From positions 1 through 26,817 of the forward strand of contig JAEWQH010000005.1 in assembly GCA_023399275.1 (NCBI GenBank): a DNA stretch of 26,817 nucleotides, read 5' to 3'. Source of the DNA: Bacillota bacterium (lineage in GTDB: Bacteria; Bacillota; Clostridia; Christensenellales; CAG-138). The position numbers and the translations under genes were made by a program. Shown here in pieces: positions 1 to 6,987 of this stretch (positions are counted from its first letter, which is position 1; every line of letters starts with the position of its first letter). The notes under the pieces are model-generated. The model worked only from the letters and a program-made list of their open reading frames with translations. It made no database searches and was not told the DNA's origin.

Positions 1-70
1 CGCCTTGATTCTTTTGCGCCATGTATACGACGGATGCCAGCGCGTAGCGGCCCTTTGCGGAAATTCTCAT
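1..70 (-). CDS. Rrf2-family transcriptional regulator, N-terminal fragment
   Basis: Only the first 23 codons are in the window; the gene runs off the left edge. The reading begins MRISAKGRYALASVVYMAQ, the typical opening of Rrf2 proteins (IscR, CymR, NsrR), where the first helix of the winged helix-turn-helix follows the K-GRYAL motif. An AAAAGGAG ribosome binding site lies at 80-87, nine bases before the ATG. Rrf2 proteins commonly sense Fe-S status, cysteine supply or nitric oxide. Which of these applies cannot be told, because the cysteine-bearing C-terminal half is missing. The family call is fairly safe because both the motif and the start context agree. Confidence 0.8.
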   Translation of the reverse strand, partial: MRISAKGRYALASVVYMAQKNQG

Positions 71-108
71 CTGCCGGAACTCCTTTTCCTATTAAAACGA
101 TATGTTTT

Positions 109-137
109 AGGATAAACGAATTGCCGGCGACTGTCAA
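109..137 (-). promoter_or_regulatory. Promoter of the Rrf2 gene
   Basis: On the minus strand a perfect TTGACA (132-137) is followed after 17 bases by TATCCT (109-114), then by the ribosome binding site and ATG of the Rrf2 gene. Just downstream of the -10, at 94-108, sits AAAAC-GATAT-GTTTT, a 5+5 inverted repeat at about the transcription start. Its position would suit autorepression, which is common for Rrf2 proteins, but this is inference. Confidence 0.6.
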
Positions 138-194
138 GCCGATGTCCGGCCGGCGCATTCGCATCGGGGCGAGGCGAGGCGGGCGCAATGCAAA

Positions 195-262
195 AATAAA
201 TCAAACCGGGCTGTCCTGGCTGCGCTGTTTTGAAAAGCGCGTGGACAGTCCGGTTTTTTGAG
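195..262 (-). terminator. Terminator of the BMP-family ABC operon
   Basis: A long inverted repeat has outer arms 203-216 and 243-256 (14 bp with one G-T pair) and an inner GCGCT/AGCGC stem (222-226/236-240). On the minus strand the hairpin is followed by a T-rich run (TTTGATTTATTTTT). The plus strand also ends in T6, so it could work both ways. It lies 22 bases past the stop of the ABC ATPase gene. Confidence 0.75.
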
Positions 263-283
263 CTTTTTTGGGTAAAAGGCGTG

Positions 284-1807
284 TCAGACCGCCGGGCAGT
301 TCGCCTCCTCCAGGCGCATGCCACCCATCATGAGCCCAAGCTGCTGCACGGTGGTCTGTGCAGGCTTCACAATGCCCATGATGCGGCCTTCGTACATCAC
401 CGCGATCCGGTCGGAGAGCTTTAGAACCTCCTCGATCTCGGTGGAGACCAGCAGCACGCCGACGCCGGCGTCGCGCTGCTCCATAATGCGCTTGTGGATG
501 TATTCGATGGCGCCTACGTCCAGCCCGCGCGTGGGGTGCATGGCGATCAGCAGCTTTGGCGAGCGGCTGATCTCGCGCGCGACGATGACCTTCTGCTGGT
601 TGCCGCCCGATAGGTTTTGCGCCAGCTCCATGCGCCCTGGCGTCTTGACGCCGAAGTCGCGGATCAGCCGGTCGCTGTAGGCCGCGACGGCGGAGCGCTT
701 GAAGAGGCCGCCGCGCCCGAACTGCGGACGGTAGTAGTCCTGCAGGATGAAGTTCTCCTCCAGCGTCATGGGCAGGATCAGGCCGGTTTTCTGGCGATCC
801 TGCGGGATGTGGGACACGCCGCTTTTCATGATGACGCGGGTGGAGCACTTGAGCAGGTCCATCTTTTGAAAACGTGCTTCGCCCGCGCTGGATTTGCGCA
901 GGTTCGTCAGGCACTCCACCAACTCGCTCTGTCCGTTTCCATCCACACCGGCGATGCCGAAGATCTCGTTTGCGTGTACGGTCAGCGAGATATCGTCCAG
1001 CAGTTTCTTTCCGTCCCCCGCCGACAGCGTCAGATGCGAAACCTCCAATACAGGCGTTTCTGCGCTTTGCTGCTGGCGCTCGATGGTGAAGTCCACATCG
1101 CGGCCGACCATCAGGCGCGCCAGCTTGCAGGCGTCGCAGTCTGCAATGTCATGCGTGCCGCAGGCGCGGCCTTGCCGCAGCACGGTGACGCGGTCGGAGA
1201 TCTCCTTGACCTCGTTGAGCTTGTGGCTGATGAACAGCACGGTGAATCCGCCCGAGGTCAGGCTGTGGATCATGTGGAAGAGCTCGCCCGTCTCCTGCGG
1301 GGTCAGTACGGCGGTCGGTTCATCGAGAATCAGAATCCGCGCGCCGCGAAACAGCGCCTTGATGATCTCGACGCGCTGACGCTCGCCTACGGATAGATCC
1401 GCAACGCGCGCGTTAGGGTCGATGCTCATATGGTATTGCTCGGCAAGCGCCCGGATCTTTGCTGCCGCGGCTTTGAGGTCCAGCTTCGTGCCGCGCGCGC
1501 CGATCAGGCAGTTCTCCGCCACGGTCATGGTCGGTATCAGCATGAAGTGCTGGTGCACCATGCCGATGCCGATGTTCATGGCATCCTTCGCCGAGGAGAA
1601 CTCCACCGGCTTGCCCTCGATGAGGATCTCGCCGCTGGTGGGTTTATACAGCCCGCAGAGGCAGTTCATCAGCGTGCTCTTTCCGGCGCCGTTTTCGCCG
1701 AGCAGCGTGTGCACCTCGCCCTGCTCGACGCAGAGGTTCACGTCCGCATTGGCGACGACCCCGGGGAAGATCTTGAAGATATGCCGCATTTCCAGTATCG
1801 GTGCCAT
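284..1807 (-). CDS. ABC transporter ATP-binding protein, nucleoside/simple-sugar type (double NBD)
   Basis: 507 residues, the usual size of the duplicated ATPases that serve BMP-type nucleoside importers (B. subtilis NupO/YufO, RbsA-like). The first nucleotide-binding domain is complete: Walker A GENGAGKST at 37-45, signature LSVGERQRV and Walker B ILILDEPTAVL. The second is degenerate, as usual in this family: GVDGNGQSE in place of Walker A, signature LSGGNQQKV, and LLIAMHPTRGLDVGA lacking the catalytic acid. It is the last gene of the operon, 12 bases after the second permease, with an AGGTGA ribosome binding site. Placing the ATPase last is unusual; BMP operons commonly run lipoprotein-ATPase-permease-permease. 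It energises uptake by the two membrane proteins upstream. The substrate is inferred to be a nucleoside or nucleobase. Confidence 0.93.
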   Translation of the reverse strand: MAPILEMRHIFKIFPGVVANADVNLCVEQGEVHTLLGENGAGKSTLMNCLCGLYKPTSGEILIEGKPVEFSSAKDAMNIGIGMVHQHFMLIPTMTVAENCLIGARGTKLDLKAAAAKIRALAEQYHMSIDPNARVADLSVGERQRVEIIKALFRGARILILDEPTAVLTPQETGELFHMIHSLTSGGFTVLFISHKLNEVKEISDRVTVLRQGRACGTHDIADCDACKLARLMVGRDVDFTIERQQQSAETPVLEVSHLTLSAGDGKKLLDDISLTVHANEIFGIAGVDGNGQSELVECLTNLRKSSAGEARFQKMDLLKCSTRVIMKSGVSHIPQDRQKTGLILPMTLEENFILQDYYRPQFGRGGLFKRSAVAAYSDRLIRDFGVKTPGRMELAQNLSGGNQQKVIVAREISRSPKLLIAMHPTRGLDVGAIEYIHKRIMEQRDAGVGVLLVSTEIEEVLKLSDRIAVMYEGRIMGIVKPAQTTVQQLGLMMGGMRLEEANCPAV

Positions 1808-1819
1808 AGCTGTATCACC

Positions 1820-2746
1820 TCACCCTCTCTTGTATGCTTTGCCGAGCGACGCCGGGGCGACCGCACTGCGGGCAAACGACGCCAGCACGATGATCGTAAA
1901 GAGATAAGGCAGCATCGTCAGGAACTGGTAGGGAATGCTCGAGGATGAAGCCAGCAGCACGTTGCCCGCGACCGTGCCCGCCATGAAGACCATGGCGGCG
2001 ATCATGACGCCGCGCGGCTTGTAGCGGCCGAAGATGACGGCCGCGAGCGCGATGAAGCCGCGTCCGGAGACCATCTCCTCCGAGAAAAACTTCGTCAGCC
2101 CGGTGGACATAAACGCGCCGCCCATCGCAATGATCATGCTGCCGACGATGATCGCCGCATACTGCGTTTTGTAGACGCTGATGCCGAGCGTGTCCGCGGC
2201 CTTCGGGTTTTCCCCGACGGCGCGCAGGTTGAGCCCGGACTGCGTGCGAAACAGATAGTAGGAGATCGCCGGCACCATCAGAAACGCGATGTAGACCACC
2301 GGCATGTGCTGAAAGAACGCCGCGCCCATAAACGGGATGTCCTTGAGCAGCGGGATCCCCAGCGGCTGGAAGACGTCGATGAGCGGCACGGTGGAGCTCA
2401 CGCCGAAGAGGATGCGAAACAGCGTGGCCGACAGTCCGCTGCCGAGGATATTGACCGCCGCGCCTACGACGACCTGGTTTGCCCGGAGCGTCACCGTCAA
2501 CAGCGCGAACAACAGCCCGACGACGGCGCCCGAGACCATTGCAAACAGCAGACCGATCCACACGCTGCCACTGTAGTATGAGCCGACGACAGCCATCAGC
2601 GTGGCGATGAGCATCGTGCCCTCCGCGCCGATGTTGAGGATGCCCGCGCGGTTCATCAGCACCAGCCCGAGCCCGGCAAACAGGAGCGGCGTGGCGAGGC
2701 GGATATCGGTTGCAACCCAACCGGAGATGGTTGTGATAAGATCCAT
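1820..2746 (-). CDS. ABC transporter permease, nucleoside type (NupQ/YufQ-like)
   Basis: 308 residues of almost continuous hydrophobic segments, with the conserved stretches RAGILNIGAEGTMLIATL near residue 35 and LRAVGENPKAADTLGISV in the coupling-helix region. Both are typical of the BPD_transp_2 permeases that pair with BMP lipoproteins. ATG start at 2746 with a GGGAGG site nine bases upstream, lying inside the end of the preceding permease gene. The gap between the two permease genes is four bases, so they are probably translationally coupled. It forms one half of the membrane channel of the importer. Confidence 0.92.
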   Translation of the reverse strand: MDLITTISGWVATDIRLATPLLFAGLGLVLMNRAGILNIGAEGTMLIATLMAVVGSYYSGSVWIGLLFAMVSGAVVGLLFALLTVTLRANQVVVGAAVNILGSGLSATLFRILFGVSSTVPLIDVFQPLGIPLLKDIPFMGAAFFQHMPVVYIAFLMVPAISYYLFRTQSGLNLRAVGENPKAADTLGISVYKTQYAAIIVGSMIIAMGGAFMSTGLTKFFSEEMVSGRGFIALAAVIFGRYKPRGVMIAAMVFMAGTVAGNVLLASSSSIPYQFLTMLPYLFTIIVLASFARSAVAPASLGKAYKRG

Positions 2747-2750
2747 TGGT

Positions 2751-3848
2751 TTACGCCTCCCTGCTCTTCTGCATTTTTTTCAGACGGTGCTCGTTCCAGA
2801 TTTCGAGCAGCATCTGACTTGCGACGACGGCGATGATGACGAAGGCCTGAATGACGCTGACGATGGCGTCCGGTACCTGCGCGCGCATCTGCATCCGGTT
2901 TCCGCCCGCGCGAAACGCCCCGAAAAGCAGCGCGCCAAAGAGGATACCGACGGGGGAATTCATGCCGATGAGCGAGACGGCGATGCCGTCAAACCCGTAT
3001 CCGGGCGAAAACTGCGCGTAGAGCCGCCCCTGTACGCCGAGCACCTCGCTCACACCGGCAAGCCCCGCCAGCCCGCCCGCGAGGAACGTCACGAGCAGGA
3101 TGTTTTGCTTGACATTGATGCCGGAATACGCCGCGGCCTGAAGATTATAGCCGGATACGCGCACTTCGTAGCCTTTCTTGCTGCGAAAGAGAAACAGCCA
3201 GAACAAGAAGAGCACGATCAGCGCGATGATAAAGCCGTAGTGCGAGCGCGTTCCCGGCAGAAGCGTGCCGAGTTTCGCGCTGTCCAGTATGGGGCTGGAC
3301 TGTCCGGTGACGGTTCCCGGCGGCTCCAGCATGGGGCCGGAGGTGACCATAAACTCGATCAGGTAGATGGCGACGGTGTTGAGCATGACGGTTACAATGA
3401 TCTCGCTCGCGCCAAACCAGACCTTGAGCGCGCCCGCTATGAGACACCATAGCCCGCCGCCGACAAAGCCGGCAGCGATGCAGAGCAGAACATGCAAAAC
3501 CGGCGGCAACCCGCCAACGTAGATGCCGCAGTAGGCGGAAAAGAGCGCGCCGATATACATCTGCCCTTCCATGCCGAGGTTGGTGAGCCCGCAGCGGCTT
3601 GCGAGCGCGTAGCTCATGCCCGTAAAGAGCAAGGGCGTCATTTTAACCAGCGTCTCGGCGAGCGACTTCTTGCTGCCGAACGCGCCTTCCAACAAAGCGG
3701 AAAACGCCTTGGCGGGGCTGATCTGCATCAGTGCGATGAGCCCCATGCCCAGCAGCAGCGCGATCACGATTGCCGCCACGGAGACCAGCAGCTGCCGCAG
3801 CACGCCGGCAGCCTGCGGCTTGAGTTGAACAGTGCCCGCTTTTTTCAT
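2751..3848 (-). CDS. ABC transporter permease, nucleoside type (NupP/YufP-like)
   Basis: 365 residues. A short basic N-terminus is followed by multiple membrane segments. CGLTNLGMEGQMYIGAL and VRVSGYNLQAAAYSGIN match the conserved loops of the larger permease of BMP-type importers, the second being the probable ATPase-contacting coupling helix. ATG at 3848 with TTGGAG eight bases upstream. It forms the channel with the neighbouring 308-residue permease. The C-terminal cytoplasmic tail is basic (HRLKKMQKSREA). Identification by family is strong; the exact substrate is not visible. Confidence 0.92.
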   Translation of the reverse strand: MKKAGTVQLKPQAAGVLRQLLVSVAAIVIALLLGMGLIALMQISPAKAFSALLEGAFGSKKSLAETLVKMTPLLFTGMSYALASRCGLTNLGMEGQMYIGALFSAYCGIYVGGLPPVLHVLLCIAAGFVGGGLWCLIAGALKVWFGASEIIVTVMLNTVAIYLIEFMVTSGPMLEPPGTVTGQSSPILDSAKLGTLLPGTRSHYGFIIALIVLFLFWLFLFRSKKGYEVRVSGYNLQAAAYSGINVKQNILLVTFLAGGLAGLAGVSEVLGVQGRLYAQFSPGYGFDGIAVSLIGMNSPVGILFGALLFGAFRAGGNRMQMRAQVPDAIVSVIQAFVIIAVVASQMLLEIWNEHRLKKMQKSREA

Positions 3849-3869
3849 TCTTTTACTCCAATTTGTGGT

Positions 3870-3930
3870 CGAGCACGGATGCTCGAGATAGATGCAGTCT
3901 GGGCGCAGAGTTTCCTATGCGCCCAGACTG
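3870..3930 (-). repeat. Two stem-loops between the lipoprotein and permease genes
   Basis: Within the 94-base gap, one hairpin has a perfect 13-bp stem, CAGTCTGGGCGCA at 3895-3907 pairing with 3918-3930 across a 10-base loop. A second is CGAGCA/TGCTCG at 3870-3885. No T-run follows either, so these are more likely mRNA-protecting or partial-termination elements than full terminators. Such elements after a binding-protein gene keep its transcript more abundant than those of the permeases; this role is inferred. Confidence 0.6.
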
Positions 3931-3942
3931 TTGCGTTATGCG

Positions 3943-5025
3943 TTAATATTGGCCGGCATAGCCGCCGGAGAAGATCTTGCTGATGAAGTCGTTGATGGCT
4001 GTGACTTTTTCCGCCGGGAGCTTTTCATCCCAGCCGTGCCAGTCAGAAACAAGTGTGCCCTGCTGATCGAGGTCGTAGGCGACCTTGCCGCTCTGCCAGT
4101 TGCCGGCGATGAGGGATTCAAACACGTTCATGTAGATATAGCTGTAGTTGCGCATAACGCTCAGGACAACCGCGTTCGGCGCGATCTCGTACTGATCGCT
4201 GTTGAAGCCAAGGGCGTAGACGCCCGCGGTTTCGGCGGCCCATAGGCAGCCGAGCTGGGCGCTGTTGGCAGAGGCGCAGACGACATCGTAACCCTGGTCG
4301 ATGAAGGCGTTTGCAGCTTCACGCGCCATATCCTGGTCGGTCAGCGTGCCGATATAGGTTGTAGTCGCGGTTGCGTCGGGGTTGGTGAGGTGAACGCCTG
4401 CGGCGATGCCGCTGACGATATCCGCAATGGCAGGGGTCTCCATCCCGCCGAGAAAGACGACCTTGTCCGTGTCGGTGAGGATCCCCATGATTCCACCGAT
4501 GACGACGCCCATCCCGACCGGGCCGACGTAGGCAAGGTTTGCGGTGTCCTTCAGGTTGGCGTCGGTGGAGCCGTCGATCTTAAAGCCGTAGGAAAGGCAG
4601 AATTTTGTGTCCGGGTAGCTTGGCGCGATCTCGGTCGTAACCGCCTCGAACTGTGCGCCGTGGACGATGACCATGTCGTAGCCGTCCTCGCCGTACATAT
4701 TCAGATATTCGCCCATATCGGAGACGGCGATGTTCTCGATATACTCCGCGGTGCAGCCGTATTTCTCGCCGATCTGTTGGACCGCGTCGTAGCAGATGTA
4801 GTTCCAGCCGTTGTCCGTGATCGAGCCGGGCAGAAGCGCCACGATCCGGTACTTGCTGTAGTCCTCGGCCGCGGTCGCGTCCGCGGTGGCGGTCGCTTCA
4901 CTTTCGGCCGGTTCTTCCGCGGCAGTCTCGGGCGTAGCTTCCGCGGCGGCAGGGGCGGTCGATGCGCAGCCAAACAGGGACAGCGCCATCGCCAGAGCGA
5001 GTAACCATGCAAGAGCCTTTTTCAT
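3943..5025 (-). CDS. BMP-family substrate-binding lipoprotein
   Basis: 360 residues from the ATG at 5025; a TTG three bases upstream is also possible. The signal peptide ends in the lipobox LFGC, with Cys20 the lipidated residue. An Ala/Glu/Thr-rich tether follows to about residue 55, then a periplasmic-binding-protein fold beginning RIVALLPGSITDNGWNY. This Bmp/PnrA family (Pfam Bmp) binds purine nucleosides in the studied members. The repeated DMVIVHGAQ and VFLGGMETPAI stretches fit the two lobes. The ribosome binding site is GGAGG. It is first in the operon behind a perfect consensus promoter and is separated from the permeases by strong hairpins. The nucleoside ligand is a family-level inference, supported by the deaminase-like and nucleotidase genes across the divergent region. 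Confidence 0.92.
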   Translation of the reverse strand: MKKALAWLLALAMALSLFGCASTAPAAAEATPETAAEEPAESEATATADATAAEDYSKYRIVALLPGSITDNGWNYICYDAVQQIGEKYGCTAEYIENIAVSDMGEYLNMYGEDGYDMVIVHGAQFEAVTTEIAPSYPDTKFCLSYGFKIDGSTDANLKDTANLAYVGPVGMGVVIGGIMGILTDTDKVVFLGGMETPAIADIVSGIAAGVHLTNPDATATTTYIGTLTDQDMAREAANAFIDQGYDVVCASANSAQLGCLWAAETAGVYALGFNSDQYEIAPNAVVLSVMRNYSYIYMNVFESLIAGNWQSGKVAYDLDQQGTLVSDWHGWDEKLPAEKVTAINDFISKIFSGGYAGQY

Positions 5026-5064
5026 CAATGCTTTCCTCCATTATGAAATCTGTATTGCAAAAAG

Positions 5065-5079
5065 GTTTGTCAAGCAAAC
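5065..5079. repeat. Small inverted repeat in the importer leader
   Basis: GTTTG-TCAAG-CAAAC is a perfect 5-bp inverted repeat, 37 bases upstream of the lipoprotein ATG. On the minus strand it contains a TTGACA that lacks a good -10 at normal spacing. It may be an operator or chance; nothing else supports it. Confidence 0.25.
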
Positions 5080-5210
5080 GCTTTAAGCCGATGGAATACC
5101 GTCAGATTTTGCCTGTACAAGTAGGGCAAGGATGGAAATATTGGATTCGGTGATGCATGCTACACTGATTCGATTGGAGCTCGAAAGAATGCAACGCTAA
5201 GATTAAGCCT

Positions 5211-5239
5211 ATTATAGGTTTGATCGGAATGCGTGTCAA
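5211..5239 (-). promoter_or_regulatory. Consensus sigma-A promoter of the BMP importer operon
   Basis: On the minus strand TTGACA (5234-5239) and TATAAT (5211-5216) are both perfect and separated by exactly 17 bases. Transcription would start near 5204, leaving a leader of about 180 bases. The spacer contains ATTCCGATC, which resembles a half-site of the palindrome at 5583-5601. A promoter this strong implies control by a repressor or by the leader. Confidence 0.8.
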
Positions 5240-5411
5240 ATTGATAATATATATAATATATAAAAATAGGACAGCGCGGAATGGTGTCAGATGGTATTCC
5301 TGCAGTTGTGATTTCACGGAAAAGGCGAAAGGCCTAAAATACCGTGCAAAATGAAGGGAATCGATGATTGTCCTGCGTTTTCGATAGGGCATTCTATATA
5401 TTAGAATTATA

Positions 5412-5428
5412 ATTCCAAAATATGGAAT
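5412..5428. promoter_or_regulatory. Palindromic box 1, putative IclR-type operator
   Basis: ATTCCA-AAATA-TGGAAT is a perfect 6-bp inverted repeat. It shares ATTCC-N7-GGAAT with the box at 5583-5601, with identical spacing. It lies between the divergent promoters, about 170 bp upstream of the importer promoter. The IclR protein encoded at 6988 is the obvious candidate ligand; this is inference. Confidence 0.5.
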
Positions 5429-5582
5429 ATTTTTATGCTGTTTTTGACGATTTTGAGGGGATCTTAAACCGGGAGAGAATATTGCGAAATAATCGAATGA
5501 AGGAATCGTATAAAATCAATTCAAAACCGGCAGCAAGCACTTTGTGCCAATACGGATCAAATGTTCTGAATAGAGAACCATA

Positions 5583-5601
5583 TATTCCGATATTCGGAAT
5601 A
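5583..5601. promoter_or_regulatory. Palindromic box 2, putative IclR-type operator
   Basis: TATTCCGA-TAT-TCGGAATA is a perfect 8-bp inverted repeat with a 3-base centre, sharing ATTCC-N7-GGAAT with box 1. It ends seven bases before the -35 of the amidohydrolase promoter, a position typical of an activator site or an upstream repressor site. Confidence 0.6.
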
Positions 5602-5608
5602 ACCGGCG

Positions 5609-5636
5609 TTGATCATTTTCATTTCTCCGGTATACT
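5609..5636 (+). promoter_or_regulatory. Promoter of the amidohydrolase-iclR-HAD operon
   Basis: TTGATC (5609-5614), 16 bases, then TATACT (5631-5636), with a start expected near 5643 and a leader of about 70 bases. The -35 is imperfect, consistent with a promoter that needs help from a regulator bound at the adjacent box 2. Confidence 0.6.
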
Positions 5637-5711
5637 GAGGATAAGAACACGATAGATACAACGTATAGGGATATGGATTTCTTACAGCAGAAAGGATAGG
5701 GAAACGGAACG

Positions 5712-6950
5712 ATGCTATTGGTTAAAAATGCGGTTCTTTTGGATCAGGCGCAGGAGAAGGACATTCTCGTTGGAGACGACGGACGATATCTGGAGATTGC
5801 TGACCGAATCGACGCGCCCGCTGCAGAGGGGTGTCGGGTGATCGACGCGGAGCACATGCTCGCTGCGCCGACGTTTGTAAACACACACATGCACTTTGAC
5901 AAGGCGTATACTGCGCTCGGCGGCAGGGAGAGCTCCATCGAGACGCTCGAGGACTCGATCCGCATCATGCACGACATCAAGCGCGCGTATACCGTTGCGG
6001 ATGTCAAGAGCAGGGCGGTCCGCGCGATCCGCGAATGCGTGATGTACGGAACGACCAAGATCCGCACCAACGTCGATATCGACAACATGGCGAACCTCGT
6101 CGGGCTGGAAGGCGTCCTCGCCGCGAAGGAAGAGACCAAGGACATCTGTGATCTGCAGGTGGTTGCGTTTCCGCAGGAGGGCATCTTCTGCAACGCCGGC
6201 ACGGAGCGGCTGATGTGGCAGGCCATGGAGATGGGCGCGGATGTGGCGGGCGGCATGCCGGCTGCGGAGTGGATCGACGAGGAGAAGAAGCGCCATGTAG
6301 ACCTGGTATTCGAGATCGCGGAGAAGTACGGCTGCCTGATCGACATGCACATCGACCAGTCCAAGGATATGTTTGACCGTACGCTCGAATACACCGCGTG
6401 GCTGACGCTGCAAAAAGGACTCTATGGGCGCGTGACCGGCGGGCACTGCACCTCGATCGCCTATCAGAACCAGTCCCACGCCATCAAGGTGATGAAGCTC
6501 CTTCGCGAGGCTGGCGTAAACGTCTGCACGAATACGCAGGTTCTCGCGATCATGGGCATCGACCAGGAGCCACGCACGCGCGGCGTAACGCGCATCCGCG
6601 AGATGGTGGAGATGGGTGTCAACGTGGCGACCGCGCAGGATACGATCTGCGACGGGTTCCATCTCTACGGAACGGGAGACCCTCTGGACTACGGCCTGAT
6701 TGGAGCGTATACTGCTCAATATAACACCCCGAAGAGCGCGCGGCTGATGTTCGACATGCTTACGGTGAACAGCGCGCGCATCTTCAGCCCGGACGAAGCA
6801 TACGGCATCGCGGTTGGCAACGTGGCGGATTTCAATATCATCGATGCGCCAAACGTGCAGGAAGCGCTCCGAACGCGCGCCTCCCGGCCGTATGTGATCA
6901 AGAGCGGGCGCGTGATCGCGTCCTTCCGCCGCGCGGGAATGCTGCTATAA
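5712..6950 (+). CDS. Cytosine-deaminase-like amidohydrolase
   Basis: 412 residues, close to E. coli CodA in length and layout. The metal-site residues of the amidohydrolase superfamily are all visible: H59 and H61 in THMHFDK, H213 in DMHIDQ, H245 in GGHCTS, and D310 in AQDTICD. These are nearly the CodA positions (61, 63, 214, 246, 313). However, the catalytic CodA Glu217 corresponds here to Gln216 (HIDQ instead of HxDE), so cytosine deamination cannot be assumed. The protein has no signal peptide and is cytoplasmic. AAAGGATAGG at 5691-5700 is a slightly distant ribosome binding site. The gene is divergent from the BMP importer and starts an operon with an IclR regulator and a pyrimidine-nucleotidase-like HAD, so a nucleobase-like or other cyclic amide/amine substrate brought in by the importer is likely. 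Its exact reaction is unknown. Confidence 0.85.
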   Translation: MLLVKNAVLLDQAQEKDILVGDDGRYLEIADRIDAPAAEGCRVIDAEHMLAAPTFVNTHMHFDKAYTALGGRESSIETLEDSIRIMHDIKRAYTVADVKSRAVRAIRECVMYGTTKIRTNVDIDNMANLVGLEGVLAAKEETKDICDLQVVAFPQEGIFCNAGTERLMWQAMEMGADVAGGMPAAEWIDEEKKRHVDLVFEIAEKYGCLIDMHIDQSKDMFDRTLEYTAWLTLQKGLYGRVTGGHCTSIAYQNQSHAIKVMKLLREAGVNVCTNTQVLAIMGIDQEPRTRGVTRIREMVEMGVNVATAQDTICDGFHLYGTGDPLDYGLIGAYTAQYNTPKSARLMFDMLTVNSARIFSPDEAYGIAVGNVADFNIIDAPNVQEALRTRASRPYVIKSGRVIASFRRAGMLL

Positions 6951-6987
6951 TAGAATAAAAGCGGGAAGTGAGAAGGAGGCCGGAGCG

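Larger units (their letters stand above)
5029..5711. other. AT-rich divergent control region without a convincing gene
   Basis: This 680-base stretch is clearly richer in A and T than the genes on either side. It holds the importer promoter (5211-5239), the amidohydrolase promoter (5609-5636) and two palindromic boxes (5412-5428 and 5583-5601). It also holds GTTTG-TCAAG-CAAAC at 5065-5079 and a roughly 180-base leader in front of the lipoprotein gene. Two short open frames inside it (5102-5392 minus, 5422-5655 plus) have no ribosome binding site, no recognisable domain and unlikely composition, so I treat the region as regulatory. Confidence 0.6.

Noticed and set aside
5026..5204. Purine riboswitch in the importer leader
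   Set aside because: The conserved purine aptamer loops and three-way junction could not be found on the minus strand.
5102..5655. Two small open frames in the divergent AT-rich region
   Set aside because: No ribosome binding site and no family resemblance; both overlap the promoters and palindromes, so the regulatory reading explains the region better.
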